Shown: positions 57,509 through 64,000 of the stretch, one piece after another
How positions within the stretch are numbered: the first letter of the stretch is position 1
How the letters are laid out: the number at the start of each line of letters is the position of its first letter
Notes under the pieces: generated by a model
What the model saw: the letters and a program-made list of their open reading frames with translations, nothing else
Told to the model about the DNA's origin: nothing
The model's database searches: none
Made by a program: the position numbers and the translations under genes
From: Elusimicrobiales bacterium
GTDB lineage: Bacteria > Elusimicrobiota > Elusimicrobia > Elusimicrobiales > UBA9959
Direction of reading: 5' to 3'
Length of the DNA: 64,000 nt
Assembly (NCBI GenBank): GCA_028688015.1
Contig: JAQTZB010000005.1
Coordinates: 80,561-144,560, forward strand

Positions 57509-58840
57509 ATGAAAAAGACCAAGAACGAGAAAGTTAACATCTGCATGGTGGGGGCCGGTTACGTCGGCCTGGTCAGCGGCGCCTGCCTGGCCGAGCTCGG
57601 CCACCGCGTCGTCTGCGTGGACAACGACCCCGCGAAGATAAAGCTGCTCGAAGGTGGCGTCATGCCCATCTACGAGGACGACCTGGAGCGGGTCGTAAAG
57701 AAGAACGTAAAGGCGGGCCGCCTGCACTTCGCCAATTCCGTAAAGGACGGCATGCACCACGGCGGCCACCGCGCCGAAGCCGTGTTCATCGCCGTAGGCA
57801 CCCCCCCGCGCGAGGACGGCTCGGCCGACCTCTCCGCCATCGAGAAGGTTTCCGCCGAAGTGGCCAAGAACATGACCGACTACACGATCATCGTGGAGAA
57901 ATCCACGGTGCCCGTGGCCACCTGCGACTGGATCGACAAGACCGTCAAGCGCTATAACAAGCACCATATCCCCTTCGACGTGGCCTCCAACCCGGAGTTC
58001 CTGCGCGAGGGCACCGCCGTGTGGGACTTCCTGGAGCCCGACCGCGTGGTAGTGGGCGTGAGCTCCAAGCAGGCCGAGGCGGTGATGCGCCGCGTCTACA
58101 AGCCCATGAAGGGCGCGCCGATCGTGGTCACCAGCGTCAAGAGCGCGGAGCTCATCAAGCACGCCTCCAACTCGTTCCTGTCCACCAAGATCTCGTTCAT
58201 CAACGCCGTCGCCAACGTCTGCGAGAAGACCGGCGCCAACGTGGAGGACGTGGCCCGCGGCATGGGCCTCGACAAGCGCATAGGCGCCTCCTTCCTCAAG
58301 GCCGGCATCGGCTTCGGCGGCTTCTGCTTCCCCAAGGACCTCGAGGCCTTCTACTGGCTGAGCTCGCAGGTCGGCTACGACTTCGCGCTGCTCAAGACCG
58401 TCAAGGACATCAACGAGGGCCAGAAGCTGTGGCTGGTGAAGAAGGTGGAGGAGGAGCTGTGGAACCTGGAGGGCAAGACCGTGGCGCTGCTGGGCCTGGC
58501 CTTCAAGCCTGAGACCGACGACATGCGCTTCGCCCCCGTGATAGACATCGTCCGCGAGCTGCTCAAGCGCGGCGCCAAGGTGCGCGGCTTCGACCCCATC
58601 TCCCAGGAGAACGCGAAGAAGACCATCAAGGGCATCTACTTCGCCAAGGACGAATACGACTGCGTGAAGGGCGCCGACTGCGTCTGCCTGGTCACCGAGT
58701 GGAAGCAGTTCGGCAAGCTCGACCAGAAGAAGCTGCTCGCGCTGGTCGCCCATCCCACCATGGTGGACGGCCGCAACCTCTACGACCCCGCCAGGATGCG
58801 CGAGCTCGGCTGGACCTACAAATCCGTCGGCAGGCCTTAA
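57509..58840 (+). CDS. ugd: UDP-glucose 6-dehydrogenase
   Basis: A 443-residue enzyme: NAD Rossmann motif GAGYVGLVSGACLAELGH, KSTVPVATCDW, ASNPEFLREGTAVWDFLEPDRVV, and catalytic Cys273 in GIGFGGFCFPKD (the family usually reads GGSCFPKD, so a Phe replaces the Ser before Cys). The C-terminal UDP-binding domain follows (GLAFKPETDDMRFAPV). It oxidises UDP-glucose to UDP-glucuronate for surface polysaccharide. GGAG precedes ATG. Co-transcribed with the membrane protein upstream. Confidence 0.95.
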   Translation: MKKTKNEKVNICMVGAGYVGLVSGACLAELGHRVVCVDNDPAKIKLLEGGVMPIYEDDLERVVKKNVKAGRLHFANSVKDGMHHGGHRAEAVFIAVGTPPREDGSADLSAIEKVSAEVAKNMTDYTIIVEKSTVPVATCDWIDKTVKRYNKHHIPFDVASNPEFLREGTAVWDFLEPDRVVVGVSSKQAEAVMRRVYKPMKGAPIVVTSVKSAELIKHASNSFLSTKISFINAVANVCEKTGANVEDVARGMGLDKRIGASFLKAGIGFGGFCFPKDLEAFYWLSSQVGYDFALLKTVKDINEGQKLWLVKKVEEELWNLEGKTVALLGLAFKPETDDMRFAPVIDIVRELLKRGAKVRGFDPISQENAKKTIKGIYFAKDEYDCVKGADCVCLVTEWKQFGKLDQKKLLALVAHPTMVDGRNLYDPARMRELGWTYKSVGRP

Positions 58841-58852
58841 GCCCGCTGTCCT

Positions 58853-58888
58853 AAAAAAAACCGGCCGGGGAAACCCGGCCGGTTTTTT
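58853..58888. terminator. Bidirectional terminator
   Basis: CCGGCCGGG/CCCGGCCGG stem with a GAAA loop, A8 before and T6 after, between convergent genes. Confidence 0.9.
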
Positions 58889-58904
58889 ATTTTCCAGTGG
58901 CGCG

Positions 58905-61310
58905 TCAGGGCTTCTTCAGGTACTTCTCGAAGAAACGGTCCTGCTCCCAGAGCAGGTGCAGGATGTTCTCTTTGGCCTCGTAGCCATGCGATTCTTTGGG
59001 CAGCAGCACCATGCGCACCGGCGCGCCCAGCCCCTTAAGCGCCTGGAAATAGCGCTCGGTCTGCAGCGTGAAGGTGCCCGGGTTATTGTCCGCGTCGCCG
59101 TGGACCAGGAGCAGCGGCGCCTTCATCTTGTCGGCCGTCATGAACGGCGACATGCCGTTGTAGGTCTCGGGCGTGTCCCAGTAGTTGCGCTGCTCGCCCT
59201 GGAAGCCGAAGGGCGTCAGCGTGCGGTTATAGGCGCCGCTGCGCGCCACGCCGCAGGCGAACAGCCTGGTATGCGTCAGCAGGTTGGCCACCATGAAGGC
59301 GCCGTAGGAATGCCCGCCCACGCAGACGCGCGCGCGGTCAACGGCGCCGGTCTTTGCGGCCGCGTCTATGGCCGCCTCGGCGTTGGCCTTCAGCTGCTTG
59401 ATGAAGGTATCGTTGGGCTCCTTCTTGCCCGCGCCCACTATCGGGAACGAGGCGTTGTCCAGCACGGCGTAGCCGCGCGTCACCCAGTAGACGAAAGAGC
59501 CGTAATGCGGGTAGGTGAAGTCGTTGGGGTTCTTGGCGCTCTGCCCGGCGCTGTCCTTGTCCTTGAACTCCTGCGGGTAGGCGGTGATGAGCAGCGGCAG
59601 CTTCTCCTTCTTGGAGGCGTCGTAGCCCAGCGGCAGGTAGAGCGTCCCCGACAGCTCCACCCCGTCCTTGCGCTTGTACTTGATGACCTCCTTGCGTACG
59701 TCCTTGATGCTTTCGAACGGGTTGGGGAACCGCGTCAGCTGCGTCAGTTCCCCGGTCTTGATGTTGCGGAAGTAATAATTAGGGTACTCGTTCCTGGACT
59801 GGATCCAGGTCAGCAGCTTGCCCGCCGCGGCGTCCTCCAGCGAGACCAGCTCCTCTTTCCTGTCGGCCAGGGCGGACCGGTACAGCCGGACCGCCTTGCG
59901 CGACTTCAGGCTGAACTCGTCGAGAAAAGGGAACTGCCCCTCCTTGGTGTAGCCGTCGCCCAGCAGGAAGGCGCTGCCCCCCTCCAGCAGCAGCACGCGG
60001 CGGCCGGCCGAGTTCCTCTTGGTTTCGAACTCGCCGGGGTCCGAGTAAATGTCCTGGTAGTTCCGGTCGTAGATGACCTCGGGCTGCGCGCCCGGCTTCG
60101 AAGGGTCCAGCAGGTAGGTCTTCAGGTTGCGCGTGTCATACCAGGAGTCGTAGGCGATAGCCGTTGTCTCGTCGCCCCAGGTGATGCCCCCGTAGCGCTG
60201 CCGCGTCTTGAGCAGGGACACCGGCGCCTTGTCGAAGGGCGCGTCCCAGAGGAAGACCTCGTCGCGGAAGTCAGCCTTCGCGGCCTGGTCGCCGCCGTCG
60301 AGCGCCTCCGCGTAGCACAGCGTGGCGGGCTTGTCCGCGCGCCACTCCATGCTCCTGCGCCCCTTCCTGACCGAAGAGAAGCCCTTGGGCATCACTTCGT
60401 TCAGCGGGACCTCGTTGACCGTCTTGACCTCTTTGCCGGCCAGGTCGTAGACCACGGACTTGAAGGGGAAGCGCGACAGCGGCACTATGTAGGAGAAGGG
60501 GCGCAGCAGCGTGGTAACCAGCACGTACGCGCCGTCGGGAGAAACGCTCTCCCCCGCGTACATGGCGGCGGGCTTGAACAGCTCCGTTTTACCTTCGAGC
60601 GACACCTTGTGCAGCTCGGAGGTCACCAGCGCCTCGAAGTTGGCCTCGTCCAGCGGGTTCTTCAGCAGGTCCTGGTAGGTGCGGTTCTGCGAAACTTTGC
60701 CGTCGCTCTCGGAAACGGTCGGTCCCTTCGGCAGCTCTTTTTTGGCGTCGAGCAGGGCCGGACGGCCGGCGGGCAGCACTCTCGCCAGGAGGGTCCGGTT
60801 GTCGTCCAGCCAGGTCAGCGGCGACCCGAGGTTGGCGTTCAGCACGGGCCCGGTCAGCCTGGCCGCCCTGGCCGAGGCTACGTCCAGCACCCAGAGCTCC
60901 ACCCCGGAGGCCGCGGTGTGGGTGAACGCGATCTTATTCTCGTCCCTGGACCAGGAGATATTGGTTATCTTGGGCGACGGCGGCAGGCCTTCCACCTGTA
61001 CCTCCTCGCCGCCGTCCACCTTCCTTACCTTCAGGTTATTAATGTAACTGACCATGCTTGAAATATTGGTGACGGGGTTAATGCGCAGGCCGGCCAGGCG
61101 CAGCTCTTCCTGGTTAAGTTCCTCCAGCGACTTGTATGCGTTCCTGTAGGACAGCAGCATGTAATCTTTCTTCGAATCCATGCTGACCGACGGGGCCCGC
61201 TGGTAATCGGCCAGCGCCAGGATCTCGGGCGGCGGCAGTTGGTAAGGCAGCCCCTCCTGGGCGGCGGCGGGCAGGGCGGCGAACAGCAGAACAAAAAGCG
61301 CGTGTTTCAT
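58905..61310 (-). CDS. S9D glutamyl endopeptidase-like prolyl oligopeptidase, exported
   Basis: An 801-residue protein starting at ATG 61310 with AGGGGA upstream and a signal peptide (ALFVLLFAALPAAA). The N-terminal half is a beta-propeller. The C-terminal alpha/beta hydrolase domain has Ser668 in GGHSYGAFMVANLL, the Asp in LLLVHGDADNNPGTF, and His775 in ESHGYEA. FGFQGEQRNYWD and the LDNASFPIVGAG block are specific to the S9D subfamily (glutamyl endopeptidase of Gram-negatives and chloroplasts). Likely a periplasmic peptide degrader. Confidence 0.94.
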   Translation of the reverse strand: MKHALFVLLFAALPAAAQEGLPYQLPPPEILALADYQRAPSVSMDSKKDYMLLSYRNAYKSLEELNQEELRLAGLRINPVTNISSMVSYINNLKVRKVDGGEEVQVEGLPPSPKITNISWSRDENKIAFTHTAASGVELWVLDVASARAARLTGPVLNANLGSPLTWLDDNRTLLARVLPAGRPALLDAKKELPKGPTVSESDGKVSQNRTYQDLLKNPLDEANFEALVTSELHKVSLEGKTELFKPAAMYAGESVSPDGAYVLVTTLLRPFSYIVPLSRFPFKSVVYDLAGKEVKTVNEVPLNEVMPKGFSSVRKGRRSMEWRADKPATLCYAEALDGGDQAAKADFRDEVFLWDAPFDKAPVSLLKTRQRYGGITWGDETTAIAYDSWYDTRNLKTYLLDPSKPGAQPEVIYDRNYQDIYSDPGEFETKRNSAGRRVLLLEGGSAFLLGDGYTKEGQFPFLDEFSLKSRKAVRLYRSALADRKEELVSLEDAAAGKLLTWIQSRNEYPNYYFRNIKTGELTQLTRFPNPFESIKDVRKEVIKYKRKDGVELSGTLYLPLGYDASKKEKLPLLITAYPQEFKDKDSAGQSAKNPNDFTYPHYGSFVYWVTRGYAVLDNASFPIVGAGKKEPNDTFIKQLKANAEAAIDAAAKTGAVDRARVCVGGHSYGAFMVANLLTHTRLFACGVARSGAYNRTLTPFGFQGEQRNYWDTPETYNGMSPFMTADKMKAPLLLVHGDADNNPGTFTLQTERYFQALKGLGAPVRMVLLPKESHGYEAKENILHLLWEQDRFFEKYLKKP

Positions 61311-61370
61311 ATTTTCCCCTATAGAAGCTGGCATCTGCCTATATCATAACTAAAACTGCCGCCGCTGGAC

Positions 61371-61401
61371 AAAAAAAGACCGCCCGCGGGGGCGGGCGGT
61401 C
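61371..61401 (-). terminator. Terminator of the clostripain gene
   Basis: Minus-strand GACCGCCCGC-CCCC-GCGGGCGGTC followed by T7, 20 bases after the stop. Confidence 0.9.
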
Positions 61402-61421
61402 TCTGTCTCGAACTTCGGTGT

Positions 61422-62693
61422 TTACTGGGCCAGCCAGCCGATGAACTCGTCCCAGTTGGAATACTTGGCCCACTGCAGGTCGGCGTAATGCGCCGGGGCG
61501 GCCGTACCGGGCAGGTATACCGCTATGCCGTGCGCGTTATCATACAGCTCGGGGCCCCACCAGCCGCCGTCGCTGTTGTTGGTGCGGTTGTGCATGACCA
61601 GGCTGCCCTTGATGTAGGCGTTCAGCGCCTCGCCGGTCTTCTTCACCTCGGGGCTGGCGGTCTTGGCCAGCACCAGCTGCGTGAAGTGGTAGAAGTCCTT
61701 GTTCTCGGGGTAGGCGAAGCTCTGCGCGCCGGCCAGGGCTTCCTTGGCCAGGTCCTTCTCGCCCGCCTGCGTTATCGCGTAGGCAAAGGCGTTGGAGAGG
61801 TCCAGCAGGCCGTTGATGGCCGAGGACTTTATGTAGCTCTGCGTCGAGGCCTGGTCGAGCTGCTGGTAATGGTCGCTGTAGGCGTCCACGGCGACTTTGG
61901 CCACCTCTTCGGCGGTCATGTTGCCCTTGGCCACTATCGGGCCCAGGAAGGTGTCGTAAGTGTAGCCGTCGCCGGGCTCGGTCTCTTCGGAACCCACTAT
62001 ATACTGCGTGTAATCCTTGATCTCGTAGACCACTTCGGCCATCTGCATCAGGCAGGCGTCGGAGCCGTACACGTCCACGCCGCCCATTTCCTTGAGCGCC
62101 AGGCCCAGCTGCGGGGTGGTGATGTGGTTGCCGGTCTCGTCGTCGTAGGAGATGCCCTTGGTTTCGCCGGGCACGCTCTTTATCCAGCCGGCGCCGTGGT
62201 TCCAGACAATGATCATGTACTTCTTGGCGGGATACTTGGCCTTCGCCCAGTTGGCGAAATCGGCCAGGTGCTTGTAGTCGCCCATGTCCACCTTGGCCAG
62301 TTCTTCGACTATAGGCGAGGTGACCTTGGAAACGTCGTTGTCCTTCTTCACCAGGTAGCGGCGGGAGGTTTTCCAGTCGCCGTCGGAGGAATCGAAGCCG
62401 TTGATGCGGGCCAGCTCCACCACAATGTTGACCTTGTCGGAAGAGCCCACCTGCTCCATCTCGTTCATATCCTTGAGGCCGTACTGCTCGAGGTTGTTCT
62501 TGGCGTTGATGAAGACCATGATGGTCCATTCTTTCTGCGCGGCGGCCTTATCCAGGGCCGGCGCGGGCACGGGGAGTTCAAGCTTGGCTATCTCGTCCCC
62601 CAGGTTGAACTTGCCGCCGTCGAAATCAACCGCGGCCAGCGCGAGCCGGGCCGAGAACGACAGGGCGAGTACCGCTATAGCTAACTTCTTCAT
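61422..62693 (-). CDS. Clostripain-family (C11) cysteine protease, exported
   Basis: A 423-residue protein with a Sec signal (KLAIAVLALSFSARLALA) and GGAGGCAG before ATG. The C11 core is complete: WTIMVFINAKNNLEQYG, His166 in IIVWNHGAGW, Cys214 in GSDACLMQMAEVVYEI, and VGSEETEPGDGYTYDTFL. Clostripains cleave after Arg (or Lys) and often self-process. No separate light-chain gene is seen. Monocistronic, with a palindrome (62742-62754) in its promoter region. Confidence 0.95.
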   Translation of the reverse strand: MKKLAIAVLALSFSARLALAAVDFDGGKFNLGDEIAKLELPVPAPALDKAAAQKEWTIMVFINAKNNLEQYGLKDMNEMEQVGSSDKVNIVVELARINGFDSSDGDWKTSRRYLVKKDNDVSKVTSPIVEELAKVDMGDYKHLADFANWAKAKYPAKKYMIIVWNHGAGWIKSVPGETKGISYDDETGNHITTPQLGLALKEMGGVDVYGSDACLMQMAEVVYEIKDYTQYIVGSEETEPGDGYTYDTFLGPIVAKGNMTAEEVAKVAVDAYSDHYQQLDQASTQSYIKSSAINGLLDLSNAFAYAITQAGEKDLAKEALAGAQSFAYPENKDFYHFTQLVLAKTASPEVKKTGEALNAYIKGSLVMHNRTNNSDGGWWGPELYDNAHGIAVYLPGTAAPAHYADLQWAKYSNWDEFIGWLAQ

Positions 62694-62741
62694 TCTGCCT
62701 CCGTTGTCCCCCGGGTATTCAAGGGAACAATTAATAGTTTA

Positions 62742-62754
62742 TACCCAAAGGGTA
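62742..62754. promoter_or_regulatory. Palindrome TACCC-AAA-GGGTA upstream of the clostripain gene
   Basis: A perfect 5-3-5 palindrome, 49 bp before the start, lying between a minus-strand TTGTAC (62757-62752) and an AT-rich TATTAA. A possible operator. Confidence 0.35.
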
Positions 62755-62785
62755 CAAAATCCTTTATCCGGATATCAATGCGGGA

Positions 62786-63832
62786 TCAGGCGGACAGCTG
62801 CGCCGCCAGCGTCAGTTCTTCGGCGCGGCGGGCGTAGCCGTCGTGGGGAGTTGAGGGCGGGTTCGCCAGGTGGGCGCGGACTACGGCAGGCAGGTACTCC
62901 CGCGGCCCGCGGGTCTTGAACCCGAGCGCGAAGGCGGCCGAAGGGTCCAGCCGCGAGCACCAGCGGCCCCAGTAGGGGGCGCAGGTGTCGGCCAGGCCGG
63001 CGGCGGCCAGGGCGGCGGCGCTTACGGGCACAAAATTTGGCTTAAGGCCTGCGCCGGCCGCGGCGAGTTCCAGGAATTCTTTAAGCGAGGTTTCGCCCGG
63101 CTGGGCCAGGTTCAGCGCCGGGAGTGCGGGCCAGGCGGGCATGCCGGCCAGCCGCAGCAGCGCGGCCGCGGCGTCGCCGGCGTAAATGAAGCTTACCGGC
63201 TGGACGCCGCCTTCGGGCAGCAGCACCGGGCCGCCGTCCCGCAGGCGCTGCAGCCAGGCCCACAGGCGCCGGGAAGCCTGGCCGTCGGCCTCTCCCTGCA
63301 CCACGGGCAGCCGCAGCGCCAGCGCGGGCACGCCTCGCTCCTTTGAGAACCTCAACAGCGCGGCCTCGGCCGCCCTCTTACCCACCCCGTAATTCCATTC
63401 GCGCCAGTCGCGCGTCTCCCGCGGGGGTTCCGGCATAAGGGGCGCTTGCGAGTCAGCCTCGCCGTAGGGCTGGCGCCGGTTATCAGTGACAAGGTAAACC
63501 TGACCTGTGGAGATCATCGCGAGGCGGCCGGGGATGAAGCCGGGAACGGAGAAAAGGCCGGCTACGTCTTCGCCGGTATAGGCCAGGAAATCTACGGTAA
63601 GATCGAAAGTTTTGCCGCGCAGCGCGGCGGCCAGCGCGGCAGGGTCCTTGCGGTCCGCCAGCAGCGTTGACAGGCCCGGGTGCTCCGGCAACGCCCTCGT
63701 ACCACGGGACAGAACTGTCACGGAATGCCCGGCGGCCAGGAACGCCCCGCGCGCCGCCCCGCTCAGCAGCCCGGAGCCGCCCAGCAGGAGCACGTTCAGT
63801 TTTTTTGCCATGCGTTCCGTTTGAACATTCAT
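62786..63832 (-). CDS. NAD-dependent epimerase/dehydratase-like protein (extended SDR)
   Basis: A 348-residue protein; starts at ATG 63832 (AGGGG upstream) or, less likely, ATG 63811. The Rossmann motif is LLLGGSGLLSGAARGAF (GxxGxxxG). The catalytic Tyr-Lys pair is YGVGK, with a Ser in MISTGQVY, typical of extended SDRs. The C-terminal substrate domain is short and lacks an obvious sugar-nucleotide signature. It may act on a nucleotide sugar or an unrelated aldehyde. The neighbouring downstream gene is clostripain, not co-transcribed in an obvious way. Confidence 0.85.
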   Translation of the reverse strand: MNVQTERMAKKLNVLLLGGSGLLSGAARGAFLAAGHSVTVLSRGTRALPEHPGLSTLLADRKDPAALAAALRGKTFDLTVDFLAYTGEDVAGLFSVPGFIPGRLAMISTGQVYLVTDNRRQPYGEADSQAPLMPEPPRETRDWREWNYGVGKRAAEAALLRFSKERGVPALALRLPVVQGEADGQASRRLWAWLQRLRDGGPVLLPEGGVQPVSFIYAGDAAAALLRLAGMPAWPALPALNLAQPGETSLKEFLELAAAGAGLKPNFVPVSAAALAAAGLADTCAPYWGRWCSRLDPSAAFALGFKTRGPREYLPAVVRAHLANPPSTPHDGYARRAEELTLAAQLSA

Positions 63833-63895
63833 CAGACCCCTGGCGCGGGCTTGCCGCTCAGCTTGGCGGCGCGTGCCGGAGCGGGCCCCGGCCGC

Positions 63896-64000
63896 TCAAC
63901 TCCGTGAAAAATACAGATACCTGTCCACGATTTTAAAACCCAGGGAGAGGTACAGCTTGAGCGCGGCGGAGTTGTCTTCCCAGGTCTGTATAAAGAAACT
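63896..64000 (-). CDS. GNAT acetyltransferase, C-terminal fragment
   Basis: 34 residues ending in TGA at 63896; the rest lies beyond the window. NSAALKLYLSLGFKIVDRY is the motif B tail (N..A..LY..LGF....Y) of GNAT N-acetyltransferases. Only the end is visible, so subtype is unknown. Confidence 0.75.
   Translation of the reverse strand, partial: SFFIQTWEDNSAALKLYLSLGFKIVDRYLYFSRS

Noticed and set aside
1..64000. CRISPR arrays, phage or transposase genes, defence islands
   Set aside because: No direct-repeat/spacer series and no Cas, integrase, transposase, restriction or toxin-antitoxin motifs were seen on either strand.

Overview
The window is about 64 kb of GC-rich bacterial DNA, densely packed with short intergenic gaps. 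There are no rRNA or tRNA genes, no CRISPR array, no transposase and no phage genes, so it reads as a chromosomal core/accessory stretch rather than a mobile island. About a third of the products carry a Sec or lipoprotein signal, which points to a cell with a large export budget. The isoleucine codon ATA and arginine codon AGG are used freely despite the high GC. I cannot place the phylum from sequence alone. The mix (ClpC, U32 hydroxylase, ferredoxin-DUF362 protein, bacterial alpha-2-macroglobulin, clostripain, DUF4097, many unknown secreted hydrolases) would fit Elusimicrobiota or a similar deep lineage, but that is a guess.

Layout. 1-4.8 kb: a minus-strand operon (unknown secreted protein, M42-like aminopeptidase, LGYPACCV-motif protein running off the edge), a plus-strand DUF362/ferredoxin protein and a DUF985 cupin. 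4.8-11.6 kb: a 1,903-residue alpha-2-macroglobulin divergent from a ChaN-like protein. 11.6-12.0 kb: a gene-free, highly structured interval. 12.0-15.6 kb: an MFS transporter with a small membrane partner, then a secreted gluzincin-like protein. 15.7-19.4 kb: two paralogous GNAT-like proteins (one fused to TPRs) and a secreted alpha-amylase. 19.5-26.4 kb: a minus-strand operon clpC - class A beta-lactamase-fold hydrolase - U32 hydroxylase - metalloprotease-like lipoprotein - YaeQ-like protein. 26.5-33.5 kb: GT2, NfeD protease, response regulator, GT-C/TPR membrane protein, alanine aminotransferase, lipocalin. 33.6-38.7 kb: secreted HExxGH protein, small exported protein, YtxH-like, YceH, a secreted NlpC/P60-like protein and its neighbour. 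38.7-42.6 kb: FKBP, nitroreductase, PQ-loop-like protein, exported DUF2225-like protein, a palindromic repeat, a caspase-fold-like secreted protein. 42.7-48.4 kb: inosine/guanosine kinase, Cys-rich protein, YjbQ, and a CheY - CheC-like - hybrid histidine kinase cluster. 48.4-51.7 kb: DUF4097 protein, SatP, GNAT, papain-family protease. 51.7-55.9 kb: gpmI - yggU - DsbA-like - MauE-like - secreted protein, then a receiver protein. 56-64 kb: membrane protein plus UDP-glucose dehydrogenase, S9D peptidase, clostripain, epimerase-like protein, and the tail of a GNAT.

How it fits together. The strongest theme is extracytoplasmic protein degradation: papain (C1), clostripain (C11), S9D, a caspase-like Cys/His protein, an NlpC/P60-like protein, three different zinc-motif proteins and an amylase. 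With these are an alpha-2-macroglobulin protease trap and a DsbA/MauE disulfide pair that could serve their folding. This suggests a scavenging or predatory polymer-degrading cell.

Gene expression shows a clear pattern. Many genes have a sigma70-type -10 box ending exactly 6 nt before the start codon, with no Shine-Dalgarno sequence, implying leaderless mRNAs. Operon-internal and other genes have ordinary AGGAG-type sites. The least explained parts are the structured interval at 11.66-12.0 kb, the palindromic GGGGACG elements, and several unknown secreted families.
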